Source of the DNA: Candidatus Cloacimonadota bacterium
Lineage (GTDB): Bacteria; Cloacimonadota; Cloacimonadia; Cloacimonadales; Cloacimonadaceae
DNA length: 64,000 nt
Direction: 5' to 3'
NCBI GenBank assembly: GCA_020532085.1
Contig: JAJBAV010000005.1
Coordinates: 1 to 64,000, forward strand
Part shown: positions 56,079-64,000 of the stretch, in pieces
Position numbering within the stretch: the stretch's first letter is position 1
Layout: each line of letters starts with the position of its first letter
The notes under the pieces: generated by a model
Seen by the model: the letters and a program-made list of their open reading frames with translations, nothing else
Told to the model about the DNA's origin: nothing
Databases searched by the model: none
Program-made: the position numbers and the translations under genes

Positions 56079-56917
56079 GGGCCGGCCTCCCTGCCGATCG
56101 CTTGCAAAACAGCAAAAAACTGGCGGTGTTCACGCACGTCATGCACCCGCAGGATGTCCACGCCCTGCCAGGCCGCCAGCACAGCGGCGGCGAGGGTCCC
56201 GCCGATCCTTTCCTGGGGTCCGGATGCATCCACGGAGGCGATGAAACGCTTGCGGGACACTCCCAGCAACAGGGGCAAGCCGTGTTTGCGGAATTCGCCC
56301 AGATGGGCCAGCAGGCGGAAATTGTGTTCCGCGGTTTTGCCAAACCCGATCCCAGGATCGAGTATGATGTTGGCGCGGTCTATTCCGCGTGTGACGGCGA
56401 ATTCTATCCGCTGCGCGAAAAAGGAGCTGATCTCAGCCAGCAGGTTGGCGTAAACGGGATCGGCCTGCATCGTTTCCGGCTGGCCACGCATGTGCATGAG
56501 CACCAGTTTCACCTTTGGCCGGGCCGCTACAATCTCCGCCATGCGCGGATCGTGGCTGAGGGCTGAAATGTCGTTGATGTAAGTGGCCCCCAGATCTATT
56601 GCCGCCTCTGCCACCGCGCTGTTGCGGGTGTCCACGGAGACGGGCAGGTGCGGCCACTTTTCCCTTACTTTCAAGAGCACCGGCAGCACGCGCCGCAGTT
56701 CCTCAGATACCGGAACTGGCAGCGCTCCGGGACGGGTGGATTCACCCCCGACATCCAGAATGCCCGCGCCTGCATCCACCAGTATTTGGGCTTGGGTCAA
56801 AGCCTGTTCGGGATCGGCAAACTTTCCTCCATCAGAAAAGGAATCGGTGGTAACATTCAGGATGCCCATCAATTGGGGTGCCTTGAAATTCGTGGAAAAC
56901 AGAGGGAAACCGTCCAT
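56066..56917 (-). CDS. folP: dihydropteroate synthase
   Basis: FolP joins p-aminobenzoate and dihydropterin pyrophosphate in folate synthesis. The protein of about 283 residues shows MGILNVTTDSFSDGGKF, VGGESTRPGA, LDPGIGFGKTAEHN and LLGVSRKRF. ATG 56917 follows the tonB stop by one base, without a clear ribosome site, which suggests coupling; an ATG further upstream lies inside tonB in another frame. Confidence 0.95.
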   Translation of the reverse strand: MDGFPLFSTNFKAPQLMGILNVTTDSFSDGGKFADPEQALTQAQILVDAGAGILDVGGESTRPGALPVPVSEELRRVLPVLLKVREKWPHLPVSVDTRNSAVAEAAIDLGATYINDISALSHDPRMAEIVAARPKVKLVLMHMRGQPETMQADPVYANLLAEISSFFAQRIEFAVTRGIDRANIILDPGIGFGKTAEHNFRLLAHLGEFRKHGLPLLLGVSRKRFIASVDASGPQERIGGTLAAAVLAAWQGVDILRVHDVREHRQFFAVLQAIGREAGPWKF

Positions 56918-56918
56918 G

Positions 56919-57626
56919 TTAGAGAAAATTGACGGTGAGGGTGTATTCCACACCAGGACTGGGCGCACCGGTATAGCTGAATTTGCCGTCACGCAGCATC
57001 TTTTTGGCGGCGTCGAAATAGCGGGGCCCGGTTTGCTCAGTGCTTTCCACACTACTTAGCACGGGGCGTGCGTTTTGGTCCAGTTTGAAAGTGATGATCA
57101 CCCTGCCCGCGGCGCCCAGATCGTGTTTGTAGCCCTCCGGCAGTTGAAACCGCACACCTCCTCCGCTGAGCGAGTAGTTCACACTACCTCCGGAAACTGC
57201 CCCTCCAGGGCGGTTTGTGGGTATCCCGCGCAGAGGATTGAGAGGATTGTTGGGCAGGGCGGCCGGTTTGGCGGGGGTGGTGGAAGCCACAGCTGGAGTT
57301 TCCAGCAGTTCGCTCCGTGCTGGCGGTTGGGTTTGGGGTGTGCTGACGGTCGGCTTTTCCGGCTGGCTGGGCTGAGCTTTGGGCTGCTCTGGCTTGGAGA
57401 TGGTTGGCTTCAGGGTTGTGCCCTGGGGTTGGGGCTGCGCTGCGCCGGGACCGGGCGTGGTGTCCAAAGCATTTGGCAGCAGCTCCGGCGGCGCCAGCTC
57501 GAACTCATACCAGCGGGGTGCCAGCATGGGCTTGATCACATACATGGCCAGAAAAACCAGCAACAGCGCGTGGAGCAGCAGCGAGAGCGCCAGCGAGCGG
57601 TGGTAGCCGTCACGAAAGGAGATCAT
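56919..57626 (-). CDS. TonB-family energy-transducing protein
   Basis: The 235-residue protein has one N-terminal membrane helix (SLALSLLLHALLLVFLAMYV), a Pro/Gln/Thr-rich spacer across the periplasm (about residues 45-150) and a TonB/TolA-like C-terminal domain (GRVIITFKLDQNARPVLSSV ... GVEYTLTVNFL). With ExbB and ExbD it passes proton-motive energy to outer-membrane transporters. The ATG overlaps the exbD stop as ATGA. The receptor it serves is not in this window. Confidence 0.9.
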   Translation of the reverse strand: MISFRDGYHRSLALSLLLHALLLVFLAMYVIKPMLAPRWYEFELAPPELLPNALDTTPGPGAAQPQPQGTTLKPTISKPEQPKAQPSQPEKPTVSTPQTQPPARSELLETPAVASTTPAKPAALPNNPLNPLRGIPTNRPGGAVSGGSVNYSLSGGGVRFQLPEGYKHDLGAAGRVIITFKLDQNARPVLSSVESTEQTGPRYFDAAKKMLRDGKFSYTGAPSPGVEYTLTVNFL

Positions 57627-58027
57627 GGCCGCACAGCAGGTTCCGTGGCCACGAACACCCGCTCGAAACCGGCTCCGCGCACCACGTCCATCAGGTTGAT
57701 GACGCTTTGCAGGGGCGTAGATTTCTCGGCGGAGAGCCGCACCACCTGGTCCGGGTTGTTGAATTCGTTCTTCAGGGCTTGCTCCAGCGTGTCCAGAGTG
57801 TATGTCTTATCCATGAAGACGATCTGGTTCTCGGTCTGATACTGGATGTGCAGCACCTGGCGGGTCTGGCGTTCCTGGGAAACCGATCCTGGCAGCTTGA
57901 AGGGCAGGCCGGTCTGGGCGGCGAAATTGGAGGCGATGAGCAGAAAGATGAGCAGCAGAAAGATCACGTCGGTCATCGATATCAGTACCGTGCTGCTGAT
58001 CTTTTGCCGGGATATTCCCAATTTCAT
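57623..58027 (-). CDS. exbD: ExbD/TolR-family biopolymer transport protein
   Basis: The 134-residue protein has one membrane helix with the essential Asp (LISMTDVIFLLLIFLLIAS) and a periplasmic domain (KSTPLQSVINLMDVVRGAGF). It forms the proton channel rotor-stator with ExbB. It is joined to exbB and tonB by ATGA overlaps on both sides. Confidence 0.93.
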   Translation of the reverse strand: MKLGISRQKISSTVLISMTDVIFLLLIFLLIASNFAAQTGLPFKLPGSVSQERQTRQVLHIQYQTENQIVFMDKTYTLDTLEQALKNEFNNPDQVVRLSAEKSTPLQSVINLMDVVRGAGFERVFVATEPAVRP

Positions 58028-58659
58028 GGACGCTGCAACTCCCTGCCCAGGGCTTTTTGATACTTGATCTCGTGCTCGATGGCCTGGTTTTGCATTTCCT
58101 TGGCGATGTTGGCCATGTGCTCCACCAGATCATTGTGGAAAATGATGGCCGGGATGCCCACTGCCAGACCCCCCACCGTGGTGAGCAGCGCCTGCCAGAT
58201 GCCTCCGGCGAGGGTGTTGATGTCCACGCTGTTCTGGCCCTGACCCTGGATGTTCATGAACACGCTCACCATACCCACCACCGTGCCCAAAAATCCGATC
58301 AGGGGCGCGATCGCGGAGAGCGTGGCCAGCCAGCCCATCCCTTTTTCCAGCTTGTGCAGCTCGAGGTTGGCGGTGGATTCCATGCTGTTCTCGATCAGTC
58401 GGATGTCTTCTGTTTGCGAGTTGTAGAGTTTGTCCAGCATCATGCCCAGGGGGCTGCTGAGACCGTGAATGCGCAAAACGGCGCGGATGTTGTCCAGCTT
58501 GTCCTGCTGGGCCAGGTAATAGCGAAGCTTTTCATTGGCTTTGCGCAAGCGGGAAACCTGACGATACTTTTCCAGCACGATGGCCAGCACGGCGATGGAA
58601 ACCACCACCAGCACATACATCAGAATGCCGCCCCGCAGTAAAAGGTTCATAATGGTCAT
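58024..58659 (-). CDS. exbB: ExbB/TolQ/MotA-family proton channel protein
   Basis: The 211-residue protein has three membrane helices: near the start (ILMYVLVVVSIAVLAIVLEK), then WLATLSAIAPLIGFLGTVVG with the conserved LIGFLGTV motif, and GIWQALLTTVGGLAVGIPAI. It is the first gene of the exbB-exbD-tonB-folP-cdaA-coaE series. TolQ is an alternative, but the following TonB-like gene favours ExbB. Confidence 0.93.
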   Translation of the reverse strand: MTIMNLLLRGGILMYVLVVVSIAVLAIVLEKYRQVSRLRKANEKLRYYLAQQDKLDNIRAVLRIHGLSSPLGMMLDKLYNSQTEDIRLIENSMESTANLELHKLEKGMGWLATLSAIAPLIGFLGTVVGMVSVFMNIQGQGQNSVDINTLAGGIWQALLTTVGGLAVGIPAIIFHNDLVEHMANIAKEMQNQAIEHEIKYQKALGRELQRP

Positions 58660-58675
58660 TTGACTCCTGAATCGG

Positions 58676-58711
58676 TTTTAAACAAGGCGGGAGGCTGTTA
58701 TCTCCCGCCTT
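58676..58711 (-). terminator. terminator after serC
   Basis: A perfect 10-bp stem AAGGCGGGAG (58684-58693) with CTCCCGCCTT (58702-58711) has an 8-nt loop. GTTTAAAA follows on the minus strand, a rather weak T-tract. It separates serC from exbB. Confidence 0.6.
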
Positions 58712-58739
58712 GAATGGGTTTAGGGTGCTGGTTGCAAGA

Positions 58740-59825
58740 TCAACCGTGCTGCTTGGCGAATTCAGCCATGAATTCGGCCAAAGCGTGGGCGGCGGGCAAA
58801 GGCAGGGAATTGTAGGTGCTGGCGCGGCAGCCACCCACGTCGCGGTGTCCTTTGAGCCCGATCATGCCATTCTTTTTGGCTTCAGAAATGAACAGGGCTT
58901 CCAGCTCCTCGCTGCCGAGGCGGAAAGTGATGTTCATCAGGGAGCGGTCTTCCTTGTCCACGGTGCCTTTGTAATAGCCTTCGGAGGCGTCGATGGCACC
59001 GTAGATGTATTTGGCCTTGGCGATGTTGTTCTGTTCGATCATCTTGAGTCCGCCGTATTCCTCGATCCATTTCAGCACCAGGCCGATCATATAGATGGTG
59101 AAGGTGGCCGGGGTGTTGTACATGGAGCCGTTTTTGGCCATCAGCGGATAATCCAGCATGGAAGGCGCGCCGGGGATGGCTTGTTCCAGCATGCTCTTTT
59201 TAATGATGACCACGGCGGTTCCGGAGGGCCCCACGTTCTTTTGGGCGCCAGCGTAGATGAGGTCATATTTCTGCACGTCGATGGGCTTGCTCATGAAATT
59301 TGAGGACATGTCTGCGATGAGGGGCAAGCCGGCGGGAACGTCCGGATCGGTCTTCCATTCGCTGCCGAAGATGGTGTTGTTGGTGGTGATGTGCAAATAG
59401 GCGGGATTGGCTGAAAGCTGCCAGGTTTTGGGGATGTAGCAGAAATTGCGGTCCGCGCTGGAAGCTGCTTCATGCACGCTTTTGCCAAGCTTCTTGGCTT
59501 CGGCAATGGCTTTTTTGGACCACACGCCCGTGTTTATGTAGTTAGCTTCCTTGCCCTCAAAGGCAAAATTCATCGGCACCATCAGGAACTGGAGGCTGGC
59601 CCCGCCTTGCAGGAAGAGCACCTCGTGGTCGTCACCGAGGCCGTAGATGCGCTTCACGGCAGCGTTGGTCTCGTCGATGATGGCCTGGTATTCCTTGCTG
59701 CGGTGGCTCATTTCCATCACGGAAAGTCCCATGCCTTTGTAGTTGAACAGATCGGCCTGAGCTTCGCGGAGCACTTCCTCCGGAAGCACCGCCGGACCTG
59801 CGTTGAAGTTGTGTACGCGTTCCAT
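58740..59825 (-). CDS. serC: phosphoserine aminotransferase
   Basis: SerC converts 3-phosphohydroxypyruvate and glutamate to phosphoserine, using PLP. The 361-residue protein starts with VHNFNAGPAVLPEEVL, has MEMSHRSKEYQAII, and carries the PLP lysine in YAGAQKNVGPSGT near residue 196. The ending GGCRASTYNSLPLPAAHALA is typical. The ATG at 59825 has AGGAGGAAAAA upstream; a longer frame lacks the family look. Confidence 0.97.
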   Translation of the reverse strand: MERVHNFNAGPAVLPEEVLREAQADLFNYKGMGLSVMEMSHRSKEYQAIIDETNAAVKRIYGLGDDHEVLFLQGGASLQFLMVPMNFAFEGKEANYINTGVWSKKAIAEAKKLGKSVHEAASSADRNFCYIPKTWQLSANPAYLHITTNNTIFGSEWKTDPDVPAGLPLIADMSSNFMSKPIDVQKYDLIYAGAQKNVGPSGTAVVIIKKSMLEQAIPGAPSMLDYPLMAKNGSMYNTPATFTIYMIGLVLKWIEEYGGLKMIEQNNIAKAKYIYGAIDASEGYYKGTVDKEDRSLMNITFRLGSEELEALFISEAKKNGMIGLKGHRDVGGCRASTYNSLPLPAAHALAEFMAEFAKQHG

Positions 59826-59965
59826 TTTTTCCTCCTGGAACAGATATTTTTTGCTGAATACAAGCTTTTCAGAGGCCGTGTTTTCAGGCAAGCCTTTTTT
59901 TCGGTCCCAAGAAAATTGTTGACGTATTCCGGCCGCCCAGCATCTGGAGACCAAGGAACAAGCAC

Positions 59966-60559
59966 ATGATCCACAAGCTGTTATCCGATAAAAAAATAGT
60001 GCTGGCCTCAGCCAGTCCCAGACGTGAGGCCCTGCTGAAAATGCTTCAGCTCACCCCCCTGATCATTCCGGCCAGGGTGGATGAGCCCATAACCGGTGAA
60101 AAGCCTTATCTGCAGGCCATGCGCCACGCCCGCAACAAAGCCCAGACCATTGCCGCGAGAATGGACGCCGAGACCCTGGTGATCGGGGCGGACACCATCG
60201 TGGTTTTGGACGGCGTGATCCTGGGCAAACCCGCCGATCAGCGCCAGGCGGGAGAATATCTGAACCTCCTCTCCGGCCGCACCCACAAGGTTTACACCGG
60301 CCTCTGCCTTTGCTGGCGCAAAGCCTGCTTTGCCCGCCACGAACGCAGCTTGGTGGAGTTCGCGCCGCTCTCTGAAACTGAGATCCAGGCCTATGTGGAA
60401 ACCGGGGAACCACTCGACAAAGCCGGTGCCTACGGCATCCAGGGCTACGGCTCGCAATTCATCCGCCGTATCCAAGGCTGCTACTTCAACGTGATGGGAT
60501 TTCCCATCCATCTCTTTTACAAGATGTTGGGTGAGCTGTTTAAAGAAAATGCTTTGTAA
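59966..60559 (+). CDS. maf: Maf-family nucleotide pyrophosphatase
   Basis: Maf proteins hydrolyse non-canonical or modified nucleoside triphosphates (dTTP/UTP or m7GTP types). The 197-residue protein has the signature LASASPRREALLKML near the start, GADTIVVLDGVILGKP, and AGAYGIQGYGSQFI. AAGGAACAAGCAC precedes the ATG. It is divergent from serC. Confidence 0.93.
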   Translation: MIHKLLSDKKIVLASASPRREALLKMLQLTPLIIPARVDEPITGEKPYLQAMRHARNKAQTIAARMDAETLVIGADTIVVLDGVILGKPADQRQAGEYLNLLSGRTHKVYTGLCLCWRKACFARHERSLVEFAPLSETEIQAYVETGEPLDKAGAYGIQGYGSQFIRRIQGCYFNVMGFPIHLFYKMLGELFKENAL

Positions 60560-60581
60560 AGGATGAGCTATCTTATTGCCT

Positions 60582-62057
60582 ATGAAATATCTGCATAATG
60601 CCAAGTTTTACCTCGAGGGCAATTTCGCCAACCCGGTTACCGCTCTCCTGGTGGATGCCGGCAGGATCGTGAAGCTGCTAAGCTCCGAAGATCCCGTTCA
60701 GCCCAGCTGGGAAAAGGTCGATCTGCGGGGCGGTTGGGTCTATCCCGCTTTCATCGACGCCCATACGCACAGCTTTTCCGGCGGCCTCTATGAAGACGGT
60801 GTTGATCTATCCGCCTGTGCCAGCATCGACGAAGTGCTGTCCCTGCTCTTTGTTGCCGCCAGCCAGAAACCGGAGCTGATGATCGGCTGGCGCTTCGACG
60901 AAGGCCGGATCAGGGAAAAACGCTTCCCCACCATCCAGGAGTTGGATTCCGTCTGCCCCGGTCCGAGGCTGATGCTGCGCCGGGTGGACGGGCATTCCTG
61001 CGTGCTCAATTCCACCGCCCGCAAAGCAGTGCCGGGCCTGGTCAGCCAGGCTGAGGTGCTGATCGCGCAGGACAACGATCTGGCGGTGAATTGGCTGCAG
61101 GACAACTGCTCTGACGAAACCATCCTCCGGGCCTATCACAACGCTGCCCAAACAGCGCTGAGGGGTGGTTTTTCCACCCTGCACACCATGATCGGCGACG
61201 CCCAACAGAGCGTTCAGCACTACCGCCTGATCCGGGACCGGCTGAATGAATTCGCGGTGAGTTTCCAGCTCTATCCCCAAAGCTTCAACCTCCCCGCCGC
61301 CTTGGAACTTGGCGCCAGCCGGATCGGTGGCTGCATCCTGGCGGACGGCTCCATCGGCTCCCGCACAGCCGCTCTGGGCGAAGCTTACGCCGACAGCGAC
61401 AGCCGGGGGATCCTCTATCAGAGTGACCAATTCTGGAATGATTTCGTGGCCCGGGCCCATCAACGGGGACTTCAGGTTTGCGTGCACTGCATCGGTGATG
61501 CCGCCATCCGCCAGATCAACCGGGCTTTCGCGCTGTTGCCGGCGGATGAGGTGAGGGAATTGCGCCACCAGTTGATCCACTGTGAAATCACGCCCGACGC
61601 GCTGGTGGACGAAATAGCCGCTTCCGGCGCCGTGCCGGTGATGCAGCCGGCCTTCGATCTGCTTTGGGGCGGGCCCGACGGCCTCTACGCCAAGCGTCTG
61701 GGATCCAGGCGCGGGAGCATGAACCGCTTTGGGACTTTTACCGGCCAGGGTGTGCGGGTCTGCGGCTCCAGCGACTGGTATGTTACCGACCTGAACATCG
61801 CCATGTCGCTCCACGCCCTGATCCATCATCACAACCCGGCGGAACGCCTCTCCCCGGCTGACGCGATCGCCATCTACACCGCCAACAATGCCTGGCTGAA
61901 TCACGAGGAAAGTTCGCGGGGAAGCATCGCGGAAGGGTTTTGGGCGGATCTGAGCGTGATGGACACCGATTTCACCCGGCCATTCAACTGGCCGGACTCC
62001 CGCGCCAGTTTTATTTTCCGCTCCGGAGAAATGGTTTATGCCGCCAACCCCGCCTGA
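60582..62057 (+). CDS. amidohydrolase family protein, YtcJ-like
   Basis: The 491-residue metal-dependent hydrolase has an N-terminal beta domain, then the metal motif DAHTHSFSGG, then RRVDGHSCVLNS near residue 140, HCIGDAAIRQINRAF and LIHCEITPDALVD with further metal or active-site His, and LTHE-like NAWLNHEESSRGSIAEG near the end. It belongs to amidohydrolase type 3. Substrates in this group are poorly known. Start choice between ATG 60582 and TTG 60576 is not settled. Its end overlaps the next gene by 20 nt. Confidence 0.88.
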   Translation: MKYLHNAKFYLEGNFANPVTALLVDAGRIVKLLSSEDPVQPSWEKVDLRGGWVYPAFIDAHTHSFSGGLYEDGVDLSACASIDEVLSLLFVAASQKPELMIGWRFDEGRIREKRFPTIQELDSVCPGPRLMLRRVDGHSCVLNSTARKAVPGLVSQAEVLIAQDNDLAVNWLQDNCSDETILRAYHNAAQTALRGGFSTLHTMIGDAQQSVQHYRLIRDRLNEFAVSFQLYPQSFNLPAALELGASRIGGCILADGSIGSRTAALGEAYADSDSRGILYQSDQFWNDFVARAHQRGLQVCVHCIGDAAIRQINRAFALLPADEVRELRHQLIHCEITPDALVDEIAASGAVPVMQPAFDLLWGGPDGLYAKRLGSRRGSMNRFGTFTGQGVRVCGSSDWYVTDLNIAMSLHALIHHHNPAERLSPADAIAIYTANNAWLNHEESSRGSIAEGFWADLSVMDTDFTRPFNWPDSRASFIFRSGEMVYAANPA

Positions 62058-62658
62058 ATTCAGCGCCGCCCAACTGCGCAAGATTATCAAAGCCGAACTG
62101 GCCGAGCATCCCAAGGCCCGTTACGCCGACCTCTACAAACTGCTGCACCAGGCACATTACGGACCCACCCACATTGTTCCGGATCCTGTGGCCATCGCCA
62201 CCGACATCCGGGAAGAGCTGGCCGGGATCCAAACCCAAAACTGCGGTCCCAGCCAGGACATCGGCTGCGGCAAAGGCTTTGTGCGGCTCAACCTGATCGC
62301 CCTCACCGGAGGCAGGGATCTGTCGGGACCAAAGAGCCACCTGTTGCGCGATCAGCTGCTGCGGGAGGCCTGTCTAAAGGTGCAGCCTGAACAGGTAGAA
62401 CTGCTCACGCGAAGCGTGCTGGCTTCCAGGCTGGAGGATGCTTTCACGCAGCAGGACTGGCAAGCCGCCTGGAAAAAGGCCCAGCCGGTGGTGAACGAAT
62501 TCCTCTTCCCCACTTTCGCCGAACGGGCCCTGATCGATGCCTGCCTCAAAAACGGCGCCATGCCCTCCCACACAGATGACTACCGCTATCTCTACAAACC
62601 GCATTACCGCGTGATCCATCACAGCCTCCTGGGCAAATTCAAAGCTCTCAAAGGATAA
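62038..62658 (+). CDS. unidentified 206-residue protein
   Basis: The soluble protein has an alpha-helical look, with segments YADLYKLLHQAHYGPTHIV, GPSQDIGCGKGFVRLNLIAL and DDYRYLYKPHYRVIHHSLLG. The mix of His, Tyr and Cys-Gly is suggestive of an enzyme, but I do not recognise the family. GGAG lies 9 nt before the ATG. It overlaps the amidohydrolase end and precedes gltX by 3 nt, so it belongs to that transcript. Confidence 0.75.
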   Translation: MPPTPPEFSAAQLRKIIKAELAEHPKARYADLYKLLHQAHYGPTHIVPDPVAIATDIREELAGIQTQNCGPSQDIGCGKGFVRLNLIALTGGRDLSGPKSHLLRDQLLREACLKVQPEQVELLTRSVLASRLEDAFTQQDWQAAWKKAQPVVNEFLFPTFAERALIDACLKNGAMPSHTDDYRYLYKPHYRVIHHSLLGKFKALKG

Positions 62659-62661
62659 GCC

Positions 62662-64000
62662 ATGAACCCCGTCCGCGTTCGTTTCGCGCCCAGTCCCACC
62701 GGATTTTTGCACATCGGCGGACTCCGCACCGCCCTCTATGACTTTCTTTTCGCCCGCCACAGCGGCGGCACTTTCATCCTGCGCATCGAGGACACCGACC
62801 GCAACCGGTTGGTGGAAGGCGCAGTGGAAAACCTGATCGCTTCGCTGCAGCGCCTGGGGCTGGATATCGACGAAGGTCCCGGCCTCGGCGGGGACTTAGG
62901 GCCCTATGTGCAGAGCGAACGTTTGGAGCTCTATCACCGCGAGGCCCAACGGCTGCTGGACTCCGGCCATGCCTACCATTGTTTCTGCACTCCCCAAACC
63001 TTGTCCCAAATGCGCGAAGAACAGCAGCGGAAAGGCGAATTCGTGAAATACGACCGCCGCTGCCGGAACCTTCCCCCAGCTGAGGTGCAAGCCCGCCTGG
63101 CCCAAAACGAGCCTCACGTTGTGCGCCTGAAAATGCCTGACAACCGGATTTTCGGCTTCGACGACCTCATCCGGGGCCACGTGGAAATGGATGCCGCCCA
63201 ATCCGACGACCAAGTGCTGATCAAATCCGACGGCTTCCCCACCTACCATCTGGCCGCGGTGGTGGACGACCATTACATGCAAATTTCCCACGTCATCCGC
63301 GGCGAGGAATGGCTCTCCAGCACGCCCAAACACATCTGGCTGCACGAATGCCTGGGCTGGCAAACCCCGCTCTGGGTGCATCTGCCCCTCATCCTCAATC
63401 CCGACCGCAGCAAACTTTCCAAGCGCATGAACGACGTTTCGGTGGAAAGCTATCTGCAAAAAGGCTACCTCAAGGAAGCGCTGCTTAACTTTGTGGCCCT
63501 GCTGGGCTGGCACGGGGCGGATGACCGCGAAACCTTCAGCCTGGAAGAGCTCTGCGCGGAGTTTTCCCTGGAGCGGGTAAGCAAATCTGGGGCTGTATTC
63601 GACCTCACCAAACTGGACTGGATGAACGGCTGGTATCTGCGCAATCTGCCGCTGGAAGAAGTTGTGGAGCGCTCCCTGCCTTGGTTCGAAGAGGAAAAAC
63701 TGCCTCTGCCGGACAGCGCCACCCTCGCCCGGATCGTGGCTGCAGCGCGCGAACGCTGCACCCTGCTGCCGGAGATCGCGCAGTACGCGAAGATGTTCCT
63801 CCGCCCGGCTGAACTGAGCGCCGCAGACCTGGCTTTGCTTGATGCCGGGGATTCCCGAAAGGTGCTCCGCTGGTTTCAAAACCAGCTTCCGGCCGAAGGT
63901 GAGATCGATGCCGCCAGCCTCGATGCCTTGGTTAAAAACGGCATGAACGAACTTGGCCTCAAAGGCAAAGCCTACTACACACCGCTCCGCCTGGCCCTGA
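62662..64000 (+). CDS. gltX: glutamyl-tRNA synthetase, cut off by the window edge
   Basis: GltX charges tRNA-Glu (or also tRNA-Gln in bacteria using the transamidation path). The 446 visible residues start RVRFAPSPTGFLHIGGLRTA, with HIGG in place of HIGH, and include LRIEDTDRNR and the KMSKS-equivalent PDRSKLSKRMN near residue 252. The Cys pattern CFC in YHCFCTPQ suggests part of a zinc site. AAAGGATAAGCC precedes the ATG. No stop occurs before the edge; roughly 20-40 residues are probably missing. Confidence 0.96.
   Translation, partial: MNPVRVRFAPSPTGFLHIGGLRTALYDFLFARHSGGTFILRIEDTDRNRLVEGAVENLIASLQRLGLDIDEGPGLGGDLGPYVQSERLELYHREAQRLLDSGHAYHCFCTPQTLSQMREEQQRKGEFVKYDRRCRNLPPAEVQARLAQNEPHVVRLKMPDNRIFGFDDLIRGHVEMDAAQSDDQVLIKSDGFPTYHLAAVVDDHYMQISHVIRGEEWLSSTPKHIWLHECLGWQTPLWVHLPLILNPDRSKLSKRMNDVSVESYLQKGYLKEALLNFVALLGWHGADDRETFSLEELCAEFSLERVSKSGAVFDLTKLDWMNGWYLRNLPLEEVVERSLPWFEEEKLPLPDSATLARIVAAARERCTLLPEIAQYAKMFLRPAELSAADLALLDAGDSRKVLRWFQNQLPAEGEIDAASLDALVKNGMNELGLKGKAYYTPLRLAL

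Overview
The window is a dense stretch of a bacterial chromosome. It holds about 52 genes, mostly housekeeping, and none of rRNA, tRNA, CRISPR or phage was seen. The source is a diderm: there is a patatin/Omp85-type outer-membrane protein, a TonB-ExbB-ExbD set and an EnvC-like factor. A secreted C25 (gingipain-type) protease carries a C-terminal sorting tail (NYPNPFNPTTTIRFDL) of the kind common in Bacteroidetes/FCB-group phyla. With HydG, a TM1266-type regulator and this tail, a Cloacimonadota-like (WWE1) or related FCB organism is my best guess; that is inference, not proof.

Layout. 1-333: edge of an unknown gene, structured non-coding DNA and a terminator. 333-7319 (minus): rpsO, pnp, ahcY, then a NusG-paralog, galE-like and ugd block that resembles the head of a surface-polysaccharide locus. 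7523-18159 (minus): a TPR lipoprotein, queA-birA, GH13-coaBC-SDR, and uvrA. 18361-25310: small secreted or membrane proteins and two large divergent surface proteins, one broken by a frameshift in a C run. 25444-27115 (minus): hydG with a TM1266-like regulator. 27307-32020 (minus): ftsY, a small membrane protein, a Dna2-like nuclease-helicase and a DUF3467 protein in one operon. 32185-34454 (plus): membrane protein, trmB, dus. 34463-35184 (minus): ndk pair. 35379-37382: uvrB. 37950-47867 (minus): patatin-Omp85, LiaF-like, purL, a YrdC-phosphatase fusion, envC-like, secF, secD. 48441-50147 (minus): an epimerase and a zinc-motif membrane protein. 50306-54597 (plus): C25 protease and sirtuin. 54697-59825 (minus): serC, then exbB-exbD-tonB-folP-cdaA-coaE. 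59966-64000 (plus): maf, amidohydrolase, unknown gene, gltX (cut by the window edge).

Genes are tightly packed, with ten 4-base ATGA stop/start overlaps. The most unusual content is non-coding. Two long hairpins (25325-25419 and 37825-37907) lie between convergent genes, and both are built on an exact 11-nt period. A dispersed repeat of about 113 bp (37498 and 48180) has a palindromic core, and one copy is framed by terminal inverted repeats. Two plus-oriented hairpin/T-tract structures beside secD have no plus-strand gene in front of them and may mark a small RNA.
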